62,096 nt of DNA from Chloroflexota bacterium (lineage in GTDB: Bacteria; Chloroflexota; UBA11872; UBA12225), in assembly GCA_030447525.1 (NCBI GenBank), contig JAUJOR010000011.1, positions 91,629 through 153,724 on the forward strand. Reading direction: 5' to 3'. The position numbers and the translations under genes were made by a program. Shown one piece after another: positions 28,056 to 37,313 of the stretch (positions within the stretch are counted from its first letter, which is position 1; each line of letters opens with the position of its first letter). The notes below the pieces were generated by a model, which made no database searches, was not told the origin of the DNA, and saw only the letters and a list, made by a program, of their open reading frames with translations.

Positions 28056-28172
28056 AAACCCAGCTCCAGTGCCGGCGCCTGGCCTCGGAGCCCCCGCGGC
28101 GGCGCCACCAGCGCCGGCGAGTCCGAGATGCATCCAACTGTCATCACCACGACCACGGAGGACAGCGAGCCC

Positions 28173-28781
28173 ATGACCACCGAGTTAAGTATCCCCACCC
28201 GGCGCACGGCCGCCGGGACCCTGCTCGGCGCGATCGCACTGCTCACCGCCGCCTGCGCCCGCGACGGCGCCAGCGCCCCATTCGACCGCCAGTTCATCGA
28301 CATGATGGTGCCCCACCACCAGGGGGCGGTGGAGATGGCGAAGGTAGCCCAGCAGCGCGCCCAGCGCGCCGAGATCAAGCAGATGGCCCAGGCCATCGTG
28401 CGCTCCCAAAGCGGCGAGATCGACCAGATGAAGACCTGGCGCCGGGCCTGGTACGGCTCCGACCAGACACCGCCAATAAACCAGATGCCGATGGTGCCCG
28501 GGATGGCAGGGGCGGGAATGGCCGGCCACGGCGGCGCCGGCCCCAGCGGGACGATGGACATGGCCGCCGACGTGGAGGATCTGCGCCGGGCGCCCGAGCC
28601 CTTCGATCGGGCCTTCATCGACGCGATGATCCCGCATCACGAGAGCGCCATCGCCGCCGCCCAGGCGGCGGCGACCCGCGCCCAGCGGCCGGAGATCAAG
28701 GAGCTGGCGGGGGCCATCATCGCCGACCAGGAGCGGGAGATCGACCAGATGCGGGCCTGGCGGAGGGCTTGGTATGAGTAG
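28173..28781 (+). CDS. DUF305 family lipoprotein, two tandem DUF305 halves
   Basis: Predicted extracytoplasmic four-helix-type protein often found beside copper genes. It begins with a signal peptide and possible lipobox (LLTAAC) near residue 25. The body is an internal duplication: FDRQFIDMMVPHHQGAVEMA...RRAWYG and FDRAFIDAMIPHHESAIAAA...RRAWYE, each with the PHH metal-like motif of DUF305. ATG 28173 is preferred over 28128 because acggagga lies directly upstream. It has 202 residues. It lies 117 bases after copB in the same orientation. A role in copper binding or delivery is inferred from context. Confidence 0.85.
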   Translation: MTTELSIPTRRTAAGTLLGAIALLTAACARDGASAPFDRQFIDMMVPHHQGAVEMAKVAQQRAQRAEIKQMAQAIVRSQSGEIDQMKTWRRAWYGSDQTPPINQMPMVPGMAGAGMAGHGGAGPSGTMDMAADVEDLRRAPEPFDRAFIDAMIPHHESAIAAAQAAATRAQRPEIKELAGAIIADQEREIDQMRAWRRAWYE

Positions 28782-28811
28782 CGGTCGGCACGGGGGGCGG
28801 GGAGGGGCATC

Positions 28812-30065
28812 ATGAGCGCTCCGCCGCCGTCGCCTGCGGGGCCCGCGTCGGCTCCGTCGGCTCCGGCAGACACATGGCCGCTGTTCTTCGAGGCGCAGGC
28901 GGCAGCCGGCGCCCCGGCCGGGGCGCCGGTGGTGTTCCTGCACGGGCTGGCCGGCTCCGGGCGCTACTGGCGCGGGCGCCACCCGGAGCAGCGTCCCCTC
29001 CCGCCGGAAGCGGGCGACCTCTACTATCCCGACCTGCTCGGCTTCGGGCGCTCCCCGTGGCCCCAGGACCTGTCGTACACGGTCGATGATCACCTGGTGG
29101 CGCTCCGGGCGTGGGCCCGCCGACTCGGGATCATTGGGGTAGCCGGGTCTGGCGCGGGAGACCGACGGGTGCGGCTGGTGGGCCATTCCCTTGGCGCCGT
29201 GCTGGCGCTGGAGTGGGCGGCGCGCTTCCCCGACGACGTCGCCGCGCTGTTCTTGATTTCCCTGCCCCACTACCCCAACGAAGCGGAGGCCCGGCGGCAC
29301 ATCGCGCGCGCCTCGCCGATGAACTGGCTCAGCGTGGCCCACGAGCCCCTGGCGCAGGCGGCCTGTTGGATCAGCTGCCAGGTGCGGCCCGTCTTGCACC
29401 CCTTGCTGGCTCGCCTGGCCCCCGTGGCCTCGCCCGCCATCCCCGGCGAGGTCGTCGCCGACGGCGTGCTGCACACGTGGCCCTCGTTCGTGCGCACGCT
29501 CAAGCGCTGCCTCCTTCAACACCGCCTCGACGTGGCCGCCCGCGCCGTCGGGGCGCGCGCCTCGCACGGGCTCCCGGTGCAGCTCCTTCACGGCGCCGCC
29601 GACCGCACCGCCCTCCTGCGGTACGTGCGCCAGCTGACGGCGGCGACCGGCCTCGATCTGGCCGTGATCGAAGGGGCGGGTCACGACCTGTGGTACACCC
29701 ACCGCCCGGCGGCAATCCGCGCCATGACCGACTGGTTGACCGCCTCGCTCCCTTGCCCGCAGCCTCGAAGGCGACCCGCATCCCGAGGGCCTCCGGCGCC
29801 CGCATCACCCAAAATAGCCAGGTGGCGAGGCGACTCAGATCCGGCCCCACACACGACAAGCGGAAGGGAAAGACATGCACCTTCGAATCGGCCATTCAGT
29901 GCTGTTGTTGTTGTTGCTGCTGCTCACGCCTCTGGCCGCGCCCATGCCGGTAGCGGCGGGCGTCTCCCGGCTCGACCCGGCGCCGGACCCGACGGCCGCC
30001 CAGCTCGAGCGAAGCTTCCTGCAGGGCATGATCCCGCATCACCGTGGCGCGATCATGATGGCTGA
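28812..30065 (+). CDS. Alpha/beta hydrolase, 3' end probably shifted out of frame
   Basis: Predicted serine hydrolase. It shows VVFLHGLAGSGRYW for the oxyanion region, nucleophile elbow G-H-S-L-G near residue 123, and late His in EGAGHDLWYTHRP. The expected fold ends near residue 315 (MTDWLTASL). The frame then stays open for about 100 more codons of Pro/Arg-rich sequence and overlaps the next gene by 191 bases, which is unnatural. In the +1 frame just after ...DWLTASL the text LARSLEGDPHPEGL leads to TAG at 29815, before the next gene. A one-base indel near 29750 is therefore likely. Substrate unknown. It starts 30 bases after the DUF305 stop, so it is operonic. Confidence 0.75.
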   Translation: MSAPPPSPAGPASAPSAPADTWPLFFEAQAAAGAPAGAPVVFLHGLAGSGRYWRGRHPEQRPLPPEAGDLYYPDLLGFGRSPWPQDLSYTVDDHLVALRAWARRLGIIGVAGSGAGDRRVRLVGHSLGAVLALEWAARFPDDVAALFLISLPHYPNEAEARRHIARASPMNWLSVAHEPLAQAACWISCQVRPVLHPLLARLAPVASPAIPGEVVADGVLHTWPSFVRTLKRCLLQHRLDVAARAVGARASHGLPVQLLHGAADRTALLRYVRQLTAATGLDLAVIEGAGHDLWYTHRPAAIRAMTDWLTASLPCPQPRRRPASRGPPAPASPKIARWRGDSDPAPHTTSGRERHAPSNRPFSAVVVVAAAHASGRAHAGSGGRLPARPGAGPDGRPARAKLPAGHDPASPWRDHDG

Positions 30066-30603
30066 GCTCGCTGTGCAGAAGGGGACGCGGCCAGAGCTGC
30101 GCCGGTTTGCTCAGCAGATCATCGACGACCAGCGGGCAGAGATCGAGAAGCTGACGCACTTCCTACGCGACTGGTACGGCACGGAGGCCCCTGCGGGCAC
30201 GACCATGCCCATGGAGACGATGATGGGGATGGTCGTGCCCATGGCGCCGGCGGCAAGGCCGGGCACGTCCGGCATGGAGCCCGACGGTCACGAGGAGCAC
30301 GGCTCAGCTCCCGGGATGATGCCCGGCATGGGCATGCCGATGATGGGCGGCATGATGGCGGAGGAGGCGGCGCGGATGCAGGCGTTGGCGGCCAAGACGG
30401 GCGCGGACTTTGACGTCGAGTTCCTGAGCGCGATGACCGACCACCACGCCATGGCGGTGATGATGGCCGCGCCCGTGTTGATGCGTGGCCATCACGCCGA
30501 CCTCTACACCCTGGCCGAGGACATCGTCGTCACGCAGGGCCAGGAGATCCGACAGATGGACGAGTGGCTGGACGCCTGGTACGGCGTCCAGCGTCCACTC
30601 TGA
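29875..30603 (+). CDS. DUF305 family protein with Met/His-rich insert
   Basis: Predicted secreted protein of 242 residues. It has a signal peptide with a Leu run (coded by ctgttgttgttg repeats), then two DUF305 halves: LERSFLQGMIPHHRGAIMMAEL and FDVEFLSAMTDHHAMAVMMAA. Between them lies a Met-rich stretch (MPMETMMGMVVPM and GMMPGMGMPMMGGMM) that looks like the methionine motifs of copper-resistance proteins. gcggaagggaaag precedes ATG 29875. It is the last gene of the copper cluster and converges with the FGE gene. Cu(I) binding is inferred from the Met/His content. Confidence 0.85.
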   Translation: MHLRIGHSVLLLLLLLLTPLAAPMPVAAGVSRLDPAPDPTAAQLERSFLQGMIPHHRGAIMMAELAVQKGTRPELRRFAQQIIDDQRAEIEKLTHFLRDWYGTEAPAGTTMPMETMMGMVVPMAPAARPGTSGMEPDGHEEHGSAPGMMPGMGMPMMGGMMAEEAARMQALAAKTGADFDVEFLSAMTDHHAMAVMMAAPVLMRGHHADLYTLAEDIVVTQGQEIRQMDEWLDAWYGVQRPL

Positions 30604-30736
30604 TGCAACGGGGCGTGGCTGGGCCCCGCGGCCGGCGGCACGTCTTGGCGCGGCCGCTGCCGGGTTGTCTGGGGCTGCTCAAGGGAGTCCCCAGGCAATC
30701 CGGTGGGGATCGCCGGCCATCGACGCCTCGCCCCGG

Positions 30737-31720
30737 CTACGCCCCGGCGGCGCCCTCCACGTCCGCGACACAGCGGAAGCCGAGGTTCCCGGTGGAGGAG
30801 TCGGGGGTGTTGGAGGAGCGGGCCGCGACGCGATAGCGGTTGCAGTAGGAGCGGTGGCAGAGATACGAGCCTCCCCGCAGCACCTTGGCGTCGCCGGCGG
30901 GCGGGCCGCTGGGATCCACCTGCAACCGGCCGGCCGATGGGACGTGATGGTCGACGCTCCACCAATCGCTGCACCATTCCCAGACGTTGCCGGCCACGTT
31001 GTGCAGGCCATAGCCGTTGGGCGGGAACGCATCGACAGGGGAAGTGCCGGCGAAGCCATCCTCGGCGCTGTCTACGTATGGGAAGCGTCCCTGCCAGATG
31101 TTGCAGCGGTGCTGGCCCTGGGGCGTCAGCTCGTCGCCCCAGGCGAACTTGGCCTGATGGAGGCCACCACGGGCGGCGAACTCCCACTCGGCTTCGGTGG
31201 GCAGACGCTTGCCGGCCCAGGCGCAGTAGGCCATGGCATCGTTCCACGAGATGTGCGTCGCCGGGTGGTCGCGCCGCTGGCGGATGGTCGAGTCCGGGCC
31301 CTCAGGCTTGCCCCAGTAGGCCCCCTTCACGGCCAGCCACCATGGCGCGGCGGCAATGGTGCCCATGACGTTCTCCCGCGCGCGGGGCGTGAGGAAGAGG
31401 TGGAAGACGTATGACCAGCCGAAGCGCTCCGCCTCGGTCTTATACCCCGTGGCCTTGACGAACTCAGCGAACTGCCCGTTGGTCACGGCGGTGCGGTCCA
31501 TGGCAAAGGGCTTGACGCGCACGGGACGCACCGGTCCTTCGCCGTCGGCCGGGAAGCCCTCGCCGTCGTCGGTACCCATCAGGAACTCGCCCCCGGGAAT
31601 GGAGACCATGCCGTCGAGGCCACCGCGCGGCGACGTGGACGGTCGGTCGAGCACGGCGCCCGCCCGGCGTGACTCTGACGGCGGGCGCCGTGCGGCGCAG
31701 CACGGCGCGTGATCTTGCAC
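30737..31720 (-). CDS. Formylglycine-generating enzyme (sulfatase-modifying factor)
   Basis: Predicted FGE, which oxidises the C-x-P-x-R cysteine of type I sulfatases to formylglycine using oxygen. It shows [15 protein letters not shown] at the start of the fold, [32 protein letters not shown], and [14 protein letters not shown]. Near the C-terminus [15 protein letters not shown] carries both active-site cysteines, spaced as in human FGE (C336/C341), so this is a genuine FGE and not merely a sulfatase-modifying-factor-fold relative. FGE is known to bind Cu(I) through these cysteines. GTG 31720 is chosen because gagagg lies nine bases upstream; the frame is open to 31870. It is adjacent to the copper genes and near six sulfatases. 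Confidence 0.92.
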   Translation of the reverse strand: MQDHAPCCAARRPPSESRRAGAVLDRPSTSPRGGLDGMVSIPGGEFLMGTDDGEGFPADGEGPVRPVRVKPFAMDRTAVTNGQFAEFVKATGYKTEAERFGWSYVFHLFLTPRARENVMGTIAAAPWWLAVKGAYWGKPEGPDSTIRQRRDHPATHISWNDAMAYCAWAGKRLPTEAEWEFAARGGLHQAKFAWGDELTPQGQHRCNIWQGRFPYVDSAEDGFAGTSPVDAFPPNGYGLHNVAGNVWEWCSDWWSVDHHVPSAGRLQVDPSGPPAGDAKVLRGGSYLCHRSYCNRYRVAARSSNTPDSSTGNLGFRCVADVEGAAGA

Positions 31721-32339
31721 TCCAGCTGACCTCTCGTTGTCTTGCTGGACAAAGATGATACTCCGTACGGCGGGGCCTGGTGTCATCCTGCACGCCGGGA
31801 AGGAGCCTGCCCTCGTCTTTGGAATGATGAGAAGGGAATGATGAGAAGGCCCCGACGTGGTCGGATGCACGTGGAAGACGTGCCACGCGCTGCTGGCGAG
31901 GTCACGCGTGCCGCTTCAGTGGCGCCCCTTGAGTCAGTATGCCAGGTGGGGTTCTTCTTGGCAGTGCTCAACTTCACGAATGGGCCGGTAGCGGCGCTGC
32001 GCGCCACCTTTCATCCTCGATGAGCAGCACCTCCGCGGTGTGCTCACAGCGTACGTGGCGTACGACAACGCCGACCGGCCGCACCACAGCCACCTCTCCC
32101 GACCATCCACGGCCCAGGCACGATGGGCGCAGTCAGATCGCGGCCGGTGCTCGGTGGGCTCCACCACACGTATCACCGCGCCGCATGAGACAGACGGGGT
32201 TATCGCGCCTCACACCTCCCCCTTGGGCGGTCAAGCGTCGCTGCAGGGCTAGACCTGCGGCCGCAGGCCAGACTCGCACGATGCGTCCGTGGGGGTGATA
32301 ATCCATCGCCTGCGGAATTCGCCGGGGCGGGAGGGAGCG
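31721..32339. other. Intergenic region with leader repeats and an integrase remnant
   Basis: About 620 bases between the divergent FGE and mannonate-dehydratase-like genes. It contains a 14-bp direct duplication (gaatgatgagaagg, about 31822-31849) and the transposase tail listed next. No intact gene is seen. Confidence 0.5.
32010..32188 (+). pseudogene. C-terminal remnant of an integrase-core transposase
   Basis: One frame reads LRGVLTAYVAYDNADRPHHSHL, matching the conserved Y-N-x-x-R-P-H segment near the end of rve-type transposases. A second frame reads PVLGGLHHTYHRAA then TGA at 32186, a common C-terminus of such proteins. Only this tail survives, with a frame change, so it is a dead fragment. 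It is a different element from the one at 13037-14230. Confidence 0.65.
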
Positions 32340-33386
32340 GTGGCAGTGTCGGGCACGGGTCGCCTCAGGATCGGCAAGGGGCTAGGCGACCTCTCGGCGG
32401 CCACGCTTCGCTTCTACCGCCAGATCGGCGTCGAAGAGGTGGGTCTGCCGGGCCGCTTCGTCACCGAGCCGGCGGCGAGCCGGCCGCACGTCCCGCCCCC
32501 GCAGAACGGGCCACCGGGGCCGCAGCGCGCCCCCTGGGACCCAGATGAGCTGCGTCGGGCGTGCGAGCGCGTGCGGCAATTCGACCTCCTGCCGTCATCT
32601 CTCGGCCTGAGCGTCTCCGGCAACATCCTGCTGGGTCGTCCCGGGCGTGAGGCAGACGTGGCGCAGGCGTGCGAGGCAATCCGCGTCGCCGGCGCAGCCG
32701 GTATCCGGACGATGACCTATACCTTCACCGGGCTGCGCGCCTCGGCGGGCTACTACGCCCGGAACGGGGAAGGGAGAGGTGGCGCCGACCTGCGCGCCTT
32801 CGACGCCGACCGCGGGCGCGACCTGCCGCCGATCGAGAGCGTGGGGCGCCACACCAAAGGGGAGATGTGGGAGCGGCTCACCCGATTCCTCGAGGACGTG
32901 GTGCCGGTGGCCGAAGCCGCTGGCGTCCGCCTGGCGCTCCATCCGAATGATCCCCCCGTGCCGGAGTTCCGCGGCGTCGGCCAGGCCGTGACCACGCTGG
33001 AAGACATGAAGCGACTGGTAGCGGTCGTGGACAGCCCGGCCAACACGCTGTTCCTGGACACGGGGGTGCTGACGGAGATTGGCGAGAGCGCGCCGGAGGC
33101 CATCTGCTACTTCGGCCGGCGAGACCGCATCGGCGCGGTGCACTTCCGCAACGTCCGCGTCGACGTCCCCATCTATCGCTACCTGGAGACGTTCTTGGAC
33201 GAGGGCGACTGTGACATGGCCGCGTGCATGCGCGCTTTCCACGAAGCCGGCTACACCGGCTGGGTGGACCCGGACCACATCCCGGGTATCAGTGGCGACA
33301 CGGTGGACACGCACATCGGCTGGGCCTTTGCCATCGGGCAGATCATCGCCCTCCGGGGCGCGGTGGAGAGGGAGCCACGACGATGA
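32340..33386 (+). CDS. Mannonate dehydratase-like TIM-barrel protein
   Basis: Predicted UxuA-related sugar-acid dehydratase or sugar isomerase/epimerase of about 348 residues. The segment LALHPNDPPVPEFRGVGQAV corresponds to the UxuA motif H-P-D-D-P-P that helps build the metal site. GAVHFRNVRVD and YTGWVDPDHIPGISGD fit metal-binding strands of the same barrel. UxuA dehydrates D-mannonate to 2-keto-3-deoxygluconate in uronic-acid breakdown. GTG 32340 follows ggcgggaggg; GTG 32289 would add 17 residues. Family assignment is fairly sure; the substrate could differ from mannonate. Confidence 0.78.
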   Translation: MAVSGTGRLRIGKGLGDLSAATLRFYRQIGVEEVGLPGRFVTEPAASRPHVPPPQNGPPGPQRAPWDPDELRRACERVRQFDLLPSSLGLSVSGNILLGRPGREADVAQACEAIRVAGAAGIRTMTYTFTGLRASAGYYARNGEGRGGADLRAFDADRGRDLPPIESVGRHTKGEMWERLTRFLEDVVPVAEAAGVRLALHPNDPPVPEFRGVGQAVTTLEDMKRLVAVVDSPANTLFLDTGVLTEIGESAPEAICYFGRRDRIGAVHFRNVRVDVPIYRYLETFLDEGDCDMAACMRAFHEAGYTGWVDPDHIPGISGDTVDTHIGWAFAIGQIIALRGAVEREPRR

Positions 33387-33525
33387 GCCGTCACGCGCGG
33401 GCGCCGCACCCCTGCGGCGTCGGGCGCGGCGTTCTCCCGCGGCAGCAGGGGACGCCGCAGGCACCCCAGCCGGCAGCGCGGCCGGCGCCTCTCCCTATCA
33501 CCCTGGGCCGACTGGCACCCACGCA

Positions 33526-35304
33526 CTACGCCGGCGCGATCTCCAGCAACGACAGCGCGTGCAACGGCAGTGACAGCCCCAGGCGCAGATCCCCTGGGCC
33601 GTGCCCCCGGGCCTCTACCGTTGGTCCCTCCTCCAGCCCCTGGCGCTCTTTGAGCTTGCGCAGCTCCTCCGGGGTGGGATTCTGGGGACGTCCCATCCCC
33701 TGCCAGACGGTGTAGGCATTGCTGTGATTCCCGTCAACGCGCCAGTGCCTCACCCGGGCGCTGCGCGCAGGAAACGCCAGCGAGCTCACCGTGAGGGTTA
33801 CCTCCGCCGGCGGGGAGTAGGCGTACTGGTCGTCCATGTGATGCCAGAGCACAACGGTGATGGTGTCTCCACTACGCGCGGCGAGGCCGTCCACCTCGGC
33901 CTCAGAGCCGGTATCCGCCCCGGCCTGGCCTTCTTTCCCCACGTCGGGCACACGGTGGATGTCCCAGGTGGCGTCAGACGTCAGCGCCAGCCGCTGGCGT
34001 CCCAGGCGGCTGAGGATACGGTAGCCGTTGAGCAGGGGAAGCTCCACGTTCTTTGCAGTGAAGAACTCGCGGAAGCCCTCGAAGAAGCGTTCGCCCTCGA
34101 AGTACCACGCCCACGAGGTAGCCAGGGTGACGTCCGGCGCCTCCGGCAGACTGTCGTTCAGGTCCATCAGGCGCTTGAAGACCGAAGCCATGATGGTGGG
34201 ATAGTAGGACGTGTTGCGGAAGCCGAAGTTCGGATTGTCATAACGGCTGAAGTGCGCCGGGACACAGGGGTCGCACTCGTCCACGATACAGGGAACGGCG
34301 CGCCACTGCGGGTACTTCGCCGCCGCTTGGAGGTGGGCGCGGATCTCCGAGAGCATCTTGTAGCGCGAAGGGGACTGGCGTGGGATTACGGCGCGCCCGT
34401 TGCCACTGGCGTCCCCGCCCCAGGCAAAGAGCGCCCCGTCGTCTGAGAGAGGGGCGTTGCGCCGGCCAAAGGCCGATCCCTTGGTATGGAAGGTGATGAA
34501 GTCCAGGCGCGCCCCTGGGTTGCCGGTCACGGCGTTGGTGGCGTGCTCTCCCTCGCCCGCGCAGTGCGCCAGGAAACCCTCCATGAACGTCACCGCCCTG
34601 GCGCCTCCCGTCACCGCCGGTCCGCCCACTTTGATGCTGGGGAGGGCGCGGGTCAGGCCTTCCACGGTGTGGTCGTAGAGGGCGCAGTACTGGGCCACCG
34701 TACCACGCCAGTAGGTGATGTCTGGCTCGTTCCACAGCTCCCAGTACCAGGAGGTGACCTCGTCCGCACCGTAGCGCTCGACGCAGTGACGGGCGAGCTG
34801 GAACATCAGCTCCTGCCACTTCCCGTTGTCCCGTGGCGGGAAGCTCCACAGGCCGGCCTCGTATGGGCCGTACTGTGAGGGGCTGCGGGTGAACGGCAGC
34901 TCGGCGTCCGGGGGGACGAGGGCCTGGGGCGTGAAGCCCAGCTCTACGATGGGCCTGCAGCCGGCCGCGCGGTAGGCGTCGAACACCAGATTGACGGTCG
35001 TCCAGTCAAAGTAGGGATTGCCGGCGGCGTCCTCGTGGTAGACGTTGCCGGAACCCCAGTGTGGCCAGGAAAAGCCACGCCCGCTGGTAAGCAGGTTGTG
35101 CGCCCGCACGTAGTACGGGCGCTCGGCAAAGGCCCCAAAGGCGGCCAGCGCCCGCCGGCCGCGGGGGGTGTACGTCCAGTTCAGCTCGTCGTAGCCGAAC
35201 GTCGTCCACGGCCGCGGGAGCTCGCCCAGTCCCCGGCCGGCGTCCACGACGATCTGGGCGGAGGCGATCCCGGCGCTGCTCAGACTGCGCTCGCTGGTTT
35301 CCAT
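33526..35304 (-). CDS. Glycoside hydrolase, GH39-like
   Basis: Predicted (beta/alpha)8 glycosidase of 592 residues, similar to beta-xylosidase/alpha-L-iduronidase enzymes of family GH39. YYVRAHNLLTSGRG lies near residue 65. YWELWNEPDITYW holds the acid/base Glu, and CIVDECDP is at the place of the nucleophile Glu. SWAWYFEGERFFEGFREFF follows. The C-terminal 150 residues (AARSGDTITVVLWHHMDD) form a beta-sandwich. No signal peptide is seen. In a window rich in sulfatases, iduronidase- or xylosidase-type action on sulfated polysaccharide fragments is a reasonable inference. Confidence 0.83.
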   Translation of the reverse strand: METSERSLSSAGIASAQIVVDAGRGLGELPRPWTTFGYDELNWTYTPRGRRALAAFGAFAERPYYVRAHNLLTSGRGFSWPHWGSGNVYHEDAAGNPYFDWTTVNLVFDAYRAAGCRPIVELGFTPQALVPPDAELPFTRSPSQYGPYEAGLWSFPPRDNGKWQELMFQLARHCVERYGADEVTSWYWELWNEPDITYWRGTVAQYCALYDHTVEGLTRALPSIKVGGPAVTGGARAVTFMEGFLAHCAGEGEHATNAVTGNPGARLDFITFHTKGSAFGRRNAPLSDDGALFAWGGDASGNGRAVIPRQSPSRYKMLSEIRAHLQAAAKYPQWRAVPCIVDECDPCVPAHFSRYDNPNFGFRNTSYYPTIMASVFKRLMDLNDSLPEAPDVTLATSWAWYFEGERFFEGFREFFTAKNVELPLLNGYRILSRLGRQRLALTSDATWDIHRVPDVGKEGQAGADTGSEAEVDGLAARSGDTITVVLWHHMDDQYAYSPPAEVTLTVSSLAFPARSARVRHWRVDGNHSNAYTVWQGMGRPQNPTPEELRKLKERQGLEEGPTVEARGHGPGDLRLGLSLPLHALSLLEIAPA

Positions 35305-35780
35305 CGGATTATCCTACGGCAGATGCCAGGGCCGGCCTATCTCCGGGCTTGTCCTCCGGGCCTTTCCATCGGGTGTGGGCGGTGGTTCCGGGTCATCCCG
35401 AGCGCAGCGAGGGATCAGCGAGTCGTCCCACTGTCCGTCGACCCGCGGCCCGGGTGCCTCGCGGGGCTCGGCACGACCGCGCCGCGGGCGGTGCCCCAGG
35501 AGCGGCTCTGATGAAAAGGCCCTGCTTGTCCTCCGGTACGCCTCCGCGCTCCGTCAAGGCCCTCCCGTGGCGTTCCGTCCCTCCGTATCTCGGTAGAAGG
35601 CTGCGGAAACTGGTCGATAGGGCGCGCTGCACTGGCCGGGGAACTGTTCGTCTGTTTGGGGTGCGCCAGACGAAGGACCGGCCGAAGAGCACCCCGGACG
35701 CCCTGACTGACCGCTGTGTCGGGAGCTACACCTGCCGGCGCCAATACCTCCTGAGTCGTCTTTAGCAATCAATGCGACCA
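35305..35780. other. Intergenic stretch containing the second miniature element
   Basis: About 475 bases between two minus-strand genes. It includes the 169-bp element at 35356-35524. The remaining 255 bases show no supported gene. Confidence 0.5.
35356..35524. mobile_element. 169-bp MITE-like palindromic element, copy B, with 8-bp duplication
   Basis: Same length as and highly similar to copy A at 16396-16564. The left end is ccgggcctttccatcgg and the right end ctgatgaaaaggccctg; this right end is the exact reverse complement of copy A's left end. The octamer cttgtcct occurs directly outside both ends (35348-35355 and 35525-35532), which looks like a target-site duplication and fixes the boundaries. 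Non-coding; it would need a transposase supplied in trans. Confidence 0.85.
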
Positions 35781-36932
35781 TCAGCCGAGGGAGAGGCTGA
35801 AGCCATCGCTTGCCACCGCCCGGGCGAAGACTGTCTCGTCCAGGTGCAGGCCGAAGCCGGGATCGTCGGGGAGCGTTACCTGCCCGTCGCGCACGCTGTA
35901 GGCCGACGTGTCGCACCCTGTGACCGCGGCCTCGTCCCACTCCACGAACGTGAACCCCCGGATGGGTGCGGCGAGGTGGCCGGCGGCGTAGTTGCCGAAG
36001 TAGCCACCGTAGTGGTGCGGCGCCGAGCGGGCGCCCCAGGCGTCGAGCTGGCGGCCGGTGTCCAGCCAGCGGGTGAAGCCGTAGCCCAGATAGTCGTACT
36101 GCACGACGTCCACGACGTGATCGCGGGCCCACTCCATCAGCGACGGCGACGCCTGCCCTTCGCCATCGGCGATCAGGACGTCCAGGCCCTCGCGCCCCAT
36201 CCACTCCTTGAGATCGCGGTAGAGCACGATATCCTCGTGGAAGGCCTCTTCCAGCCAGAAGATCTTGCAGCCGACCGTCTCGGCGAGGACGCGCTTGGCC
36301 AGGTTGAGGTTGTAGCCGTTGTTGGCGTCCAGCATGATGGGGGGCTGCGGGCCGACCGCCTGGCGCACGGCCTTGATCACGGCGACGTCCCGCCGCGTCC
36401 CTTTCTCCAGCTCCATGTGCCGTCCACCGCGCCCCACCTTGATCTTGAAGGCCCGGTGGCCACGCTCGTACCCTTCGCGGGCCTCGGCGGCGATCAGGGC
36501 CGCCCCCTCATCGTCCGAGTCCAGGTGCAGGTCGTCGAAGTAGAGCGACGTGTCGTAGCATGGGACGCGGAACGGGTGCGGGAGATCGCCCGTGGCCCGG
36601 CCGGCCATGCCCGCCGCGAACGCGTACACCGGCTGCCCGGCCCGCTTGGCGGCCAGATCGACGAGCGCGTACTCCAGCGGGATCCACGCCTCGGCGGCCC
36701 CGCGCTGGGGGGAGAATGCCTCTCGGAGGCGGGCGCCGAGGACGGCCTGGGCTTGCTCGCGGGTGGCCCGGCAGGGACCGAACCCGCTGGAGCCATCTTC
36801 GGCCGCCAGCCGGGCGATCGAGGGGCGGACGGCGCTGCCGTGCTCGCCGAGGCGGGCGTTGCTCCCCGCCTTGCGCGGGCGTTGCCCCTCCAGGCGCGCC
36901 CATTCGATCTTGACGATACGCGGGTTCTCCAA
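35781..36932 (-). CDS. Enolase-superfamily (mandelate racemase/muconate lactonizing type) protein
   Basis: Predicted sugar-acid dehydratase or racemase of 383 residues. It shows the K-x-K catalytic motif in FKIKVGRGG, first metal Asp in MLDANNGYN, second in FWLEEAFHED, third acidic position in LIADGEGQ, and a barrel-end His in APHHYGGYFG. The N-terminal capping domain is complete. Start is TTG 36932, eight bases after GGAGG. Members of this branch dehydrate acid sugars to 2-keto-3-deoxy acids. The gene directly upstream (36948-37313) is on the same strand with a 15-base gap, so they form an operon. Confidence 0.87.
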   Translation of the reverse strand: MENPRIVKIEWARLEGQRPRKAGSNARLGEHGSAVRPSIARLAAEDGSSGFGPCRATREQAQAVLGARLREAFSPQRGAAEAWIPLEYALVDLAAKRAGQPVYAFAAGMAGRATGDLPHPFRVPCYDTSLYFDDLHLDSDDEGAALIAAEAREGYERGHRAFKIKVGRGGRHMELEKGTRRDVAVIKAVRQAVGPQPPIMLDANNGYNLNLAKRVLAETVGCKIFWLEEAFHEDIVLYRDLKEWMGREGLDVLIADGEGQASPSLMEWARDHVVDVVQYDYLGYGFTRWLDTGRQLDAWGARSAPHHYGGYFGNYAAGHLAAPIRGFTFVEWDEAAVTGCDTSAYSVRDGQVTLPDDPGFGLHLDETVFARAVASDGFSLSLG

Positions 36933-36947
36933 GGTCCCCTCCGGGCG

Positions 36948-37313
36948 CTAGGCCCCCGTGACGCGCCGCCACACCCCCAGCAGGGCGCGGCCAAGGCGGC
37001 CGGGGTCAGCCTCCCCGTCCGCCGGCGCCGGTGGACCCCAGGGCTCGCTGGCCCCGTCCGGCAAGAGGCGCTTGAGGCGCGTCCCGCCCTGGTAGCGGCC
37101 GGCGCGCCTGGCGGTGACGAGCCACTCCTGGTAGCGAGCCAGACGGTGGCGGGTCACGGCCGCGTCGTCCTTCTCGGTTACCCAGTCGGCGAGCCGCTGA
37201 TGCTCTCCGGTCTGCATGAAGTGCCGGGCCTCGGCCGCGGCCCGCGCCGTCCACCAGGCGGCGCTGGCGCGCACCACGTTCAGATAGCGGTCGACCGCGC
37301 CGGCAGACTTCAT
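36948..37313 (-). CDS. Small hypothetical protein upstream of the enolase-superfamily gene
   Basis: About 121 residues from ATG 37313 (gggaggcg 13 bases upstream); the frame is open to 37370. Not recognised. It is predicted mostly helical and Ala/Arg/Trp-rich (VVRASAAWWTARAAAEARHFM), without signal peptide or membrane helix. Tight spacing to the next gene supports that it is real. No function can be assigned. Confidence 0.6.
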   Translation of the reverse strand: MKSAGAVDRYLNVVRASAAWWTARAAAEARHFMQTGEHQRLADWVTEKDDAAVTRHRLARYQEWLVTARRAGRYQGGTRLKRLLPDGASEPWGPPAPADGEADPGRLGRALLGVWRRVTGA

